Origin: Bacteroides sp. OM05-12
GTDB lineage: Bacteria > Bacteroidota > Bacteroidia > Bacteroidales > Bacteroidaceae
Length of the DNA: 64,000 bases
Reading direction: 5' to 3'
Assembly (NCBI RefSeq): GCF_003438995.1
Contig: NZ_QSUN01000006.1
Location: forward strand, 62,001-126,000
Shown here: piece after piece, positions 62,405 to 64,000 of the stretch
Position numbering within the stretch: the first letter of the stretch is position 1
Layout of the letters: every line of letters begins with the position of its first letter
Program-made: the position numbers and the translations under genes
Notes under the pieces: generated by a model
The model's input: only the letters and a program-made list of their open reading frames with translations
Told to the model about the DNA's origin: nothing
Databases searched by the model: none

Positions 62405-62800
62405 TTATTCCTGTACGTAACTGAATTTATCAATTATAACTGCGCCTGAACCTGCTACTTTAGGATCTTTACTTCTACTTACAGAATATTCAAAAGTACA
62501 GCCTTTTGCCAAACCTAATTGTTTTATTTCATCTACACTTATCTTCTTTGCATACTCTGCAAAATCAGTTTTAGCGGCAGCATCTATTTCTGCTACATTT
62601 TTACCGGTAAATGTTTTATAGTCCATAAAACAACCTTTTCCTTTAAGATACGTTGTGATTAGAGTCAAATCTTGTAATCCAGATGAAGCATATCCTGTAA
62701 TTCCATAGGTATAAGGATAAACAACCTGTTCATCATCATCACAAGCATTAAAACAGAAAGTCATAAGCACGGCACATAATAACAAAATACTTTTTTTCAT
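62405..62800 (-). CDS. Small surface-type lipoprotein of unknown function
   Basis: This 131-residue protein has a lipoprotein signal ('SILLLCAVLMTFCFNAC', lipobox 'FNAC'). The Cys is followed by DDDEQ, an acidic run resembling the Bacteroidetes surface-export signal. The mature part ('YPYTYGITGYASSGLQDLTLITTYLKGKGCFMDYKTFTGKNVAEIDAAAKTDFAEYAKKI') matches no family I recognise. It is monocistronic, facing the exporter operon across a shared terminator. Confidence 0.6.
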   Translation of the reverse strand: MKKSILLLCAVLMTFCFNACDDDEQVVYPYTYGITGYASSGLQDLTLITTYLKGKGCFMDYKTFTGKNVAEIDAAAKTDFAEYAKKISVDEIKQLGLAKGCTFEYSVSRSKDPKVAGSGAVIIDKFSYVQE

Positions 62801-62890
62801 AATGTTTTATTTTTAGTTTATTCGGTAAATGTAACACATTATTCTTATACACCAACTATAAACGATAAAATATTTTTAAAAACAATACTG

Positions 62891-62996
62891 ATCGTTGAAT
62901 CGTTTAACCAAGGGTAAACGACAGGTTGGGCCAGGGTGAACGACAGGATCACTATGGTTAAACGTAAGTTTTCCCTTGGGCAAACGATTCGATGAT
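62891..62996. repeat. Dispersed intergenic hairpin (AAGGGTAAACG family), copy 2
   Basis: A ~29-bp imperfect outer stem: ATC-GTT-GAATCGTTT-AACCAAGGG (62891-62914) faces CCCTTGGGCAAACGATTCGA-TGAT (62973-62996). The loop contains two further AGGGT(A/G)AACGACAGG units. It shares the words AAGGGTAAACG and CGACAGG with the hairpin at 911-972. Confidence 0.6.
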
Positions 62997-63008
62997 AAAG
63001 ACAGAAAA

Positions 63009-63046
63009 AACGCCCGAAGGCTTTTAGATAAACCTACGGACGTTTA
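63009..63046 (-). terminator. Terminator after the peroxiredoxin gene
   Basis: AACGCCCGAAGG pairs with CCTACGGACGTT with two mismatches, flanked by an A-run that gives a T-run on the minus-strand transcript. Confidence 0.5.
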
Positions 63047-63087
63047 AAATTTAGATTTCAATATATTATTATGAAAGGGACAAGTGA

Positions 63088-63720
63088 TTAATGATGGCTC
63101 AAATAATCTGCCACACCGTCGGTACTACCTTTCATGGCATCTTTGCCTTTGCTCCAGTTGGCAGGGCAAACTTCACCGTATTCCTCAAAATGCTGTAGAG
63201 CATCCACAACACGGATGGCTTCATCAACACTACGTCCCAACGGTAAATCATTGATGACACAATGACGAACGTTACCTTCTTTATCTATCAGGAACAAACC
63301 ACGATATGCTACCGGAGCACCATCACAAACCCATTCTCCGGAATCATCCGGCTTATAGCATCCTGCCAATACTCCGAATTTTTCCGAAATAGATTTAGAG
63401 AAATCGGATACAATCGGGTAAGTCACTCCCTGAATACCTCCTTCTTTCTTTGGCATCTGCAACCATGAATAATGTGAATATTCGGAATCTACGGAGCATC
63501 CGACTACGGCAACATTACGTTTCTCAAATTCTGCCAACTTCTCTTGGAAAGCATGCAATTCCGTAGGGCAAACAAACGTGAAGTCCATTGGATAGAAAAA
63601 GAATATCACATATTTCTTACCGATATACTGTTCCAAAGAAAAGTCTGAAACAATATCTTTTCCGTTTACTACTGCTGTTGCCTCAAAATGCGGAGCTTTT
63701 CTTCCTATTAATGATCTCAT
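63088..63720 (-). CDS. 2-Cys peroxiredoxin (AhpC/Prx1 type)
   Basis: This 210-residue cytoplasmic peroxidase reduces H2O2 and organic peroxides. The peroxidatic Cys51 lies in 'FYPMDFTFVCPTELHAF', the resolving Cys185 in 'YGEVCPANWSKGKDAMKG', and the PxxxT/SxxC signature is complete. The C-terminus has the Prx1-like extension ('GVADYLSHH'). No AhpF-type reductase gene is adjacent in the window, so the reductant is unknown. It is monocistronic. Confidence 0.93.
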   Translation of the reverse strand: MRSLIGRKAPHFEATAVVNGKDIVSDFSLEQYIGKKYVIFFFYPMDFTFVCPTELHAFQEKLAEFEKRNVAVVGCSVDSEYSHYSWLQMPKKEGGIQGVTYPIVSDFSKSISEKFGVLAGCYKPDDSGEWVCDGAPVAYRGLFLIDKEGNVRHCVINDLPLGRSVDEAIRVVDALQHFEEYGEVCPANWSKGKDAMKGSTDGVADYLSHH

Positions 63721-63881
63721 ACCTTTTAATTTTAAATTATTAATATAATCCTATTGTTTTTGTTTATGCAACAAAGGTAGGTATGCGATTGTTCTTCGCC
63801 AAATTATAACAATTGGTAATATTTATGGGATTATAGACAACATCTATGAAGTGATTCTAACGGTAATTTTAGATGAGGGAA

Positions 63882-64000
63882 TTAATAAGTTGTTTGATTC
63901 CAACCGGAAACAGTATACCACTCAAGCCACTTGTAATAAGAGTTTAAAGAAGCATAACTGTCTTTCGGTTGCATGATATAAGTAGAGATTCCACTATATT
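63882..64000 (-). CDS. 3' end of a gene, probably a clostripain-like (C11) protein
   Basis: A minus-strand frame runs in from the right edge and ends at a TAA (complement of 63882-63884). It encodes at least 38 residues, including 'YSGISTYIMQPKDSYASLNS', 'YYKWLEWYTVSGWN' and a final TTY. The 'FSG(I/V)STY..P......N.YY..L.WY...GW' pattern is that of the C-terminus of Bacteroidetes clostripain-family lipoproteins. The rest lies outside the window, so this is a tentative call. Confidence 0.5.
   Translation of the reverse strand, partial: YSGISTYIMQPKDSYASLNSYYKWLEWYTVSGWNQTTY

Overview
The window is AT-rich chromosomal DNA from a member of the Bacteroidales (phylum Bacteroidota), probably a gut commensal; I do not assign a genus. 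The evidence is the gene families (DUF4251, DUF4296, DUF3871, DUF3853, a HipA-like kinase with DUF3037, choice-of-anchor J proteins, lipoproteins with an acidic run after the lipobox cysteine), the ileS-traR-lspA-DUF4296 neighbourhood, promoters of the Bacteroidetes type (TTTG, about 19-21 bp, TAnnTTTG) and weak Shine-Dalgarno sequences.

Layout. 0-9 kb: 3' end of a lipid kinase gene, trmN6-like methyltransferase, lon, tgt, an LptF/LptG permease, a two-module secreted protein and a thioredoxin-fold protein without its CxxC. 9.5-13.2 kb: an AraC regulator and a cytosolic multi-PAS hybrid histidine kinase. 13.4-22.3 kb: DEAD-box helicase, DUF2148 ferredoxin-like protein, agmatine deiminase and N-carbamoylputrescine amidase (agmatine to putrescine), a 470-bp fold-back intergenic element, DUF4251 protein, type II pantothenate kinase diverging from a POT-like transporter, and a YycJ-like MBL hydrolase.

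22.4-29.4 kb: a compact (about 7 kb) integrated element in the 3' end of tRNA-Lys(CTT). It is bounded by a 15-bp direct repeat and carries a tyrosine recombinase, a DUF3853 HTH protein, an RstA/gene-II-like rolling-circle initiator, DUF3871, two secreted cargo proteins with near-identical signal peptides, and a 200-nt rod-like structured non-coding segment. I see no relaxase, capsid or Zot-type gene. A second tRNA-Lys(CTT) lies in inverted orientation 10 kb further on.

29.7-45.7 kb: MgtE Mg2+ transporter with a candidate alternative-hairpin leader, an RND tripartite efflux operon, HipA-like kinase/DUF3037 pair, LUD protein, outer-membrane proteins, a signal-peptide-bearing phospholipase D family protein, DUF3332 lipoprotein, a TamA/BamA-like lipoprotein and a SpoU-type RNA methyltransferase. 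45.7-51.5 kb (minus strand): ileS, a DksA/TraR relative, lspA, DUF4296 lipoprotein and a small conserved protein. 51.5-56 kb: a second fold-back/hairpin repeat cluster, an OMP, an S41 protease translationally coupled to a small secreted Cys-containing peptide. 55.8-62.3 kb: a TetR-controlled YbhGFSR-like ABC drug exporter operon with its own TolC-like protein and two matching palindromic operators. 62.4-64 kb: small lipoprotein, 2-Cys peroxiredoxin and the 3' end of a probable clostripain-like gene.

The most interesting items are the tRNA-Lys element and its structured segment, the mgtE leader, the fold-back and hairpin repeat families (one with compensatory base changes), and the peptide-protease pair.
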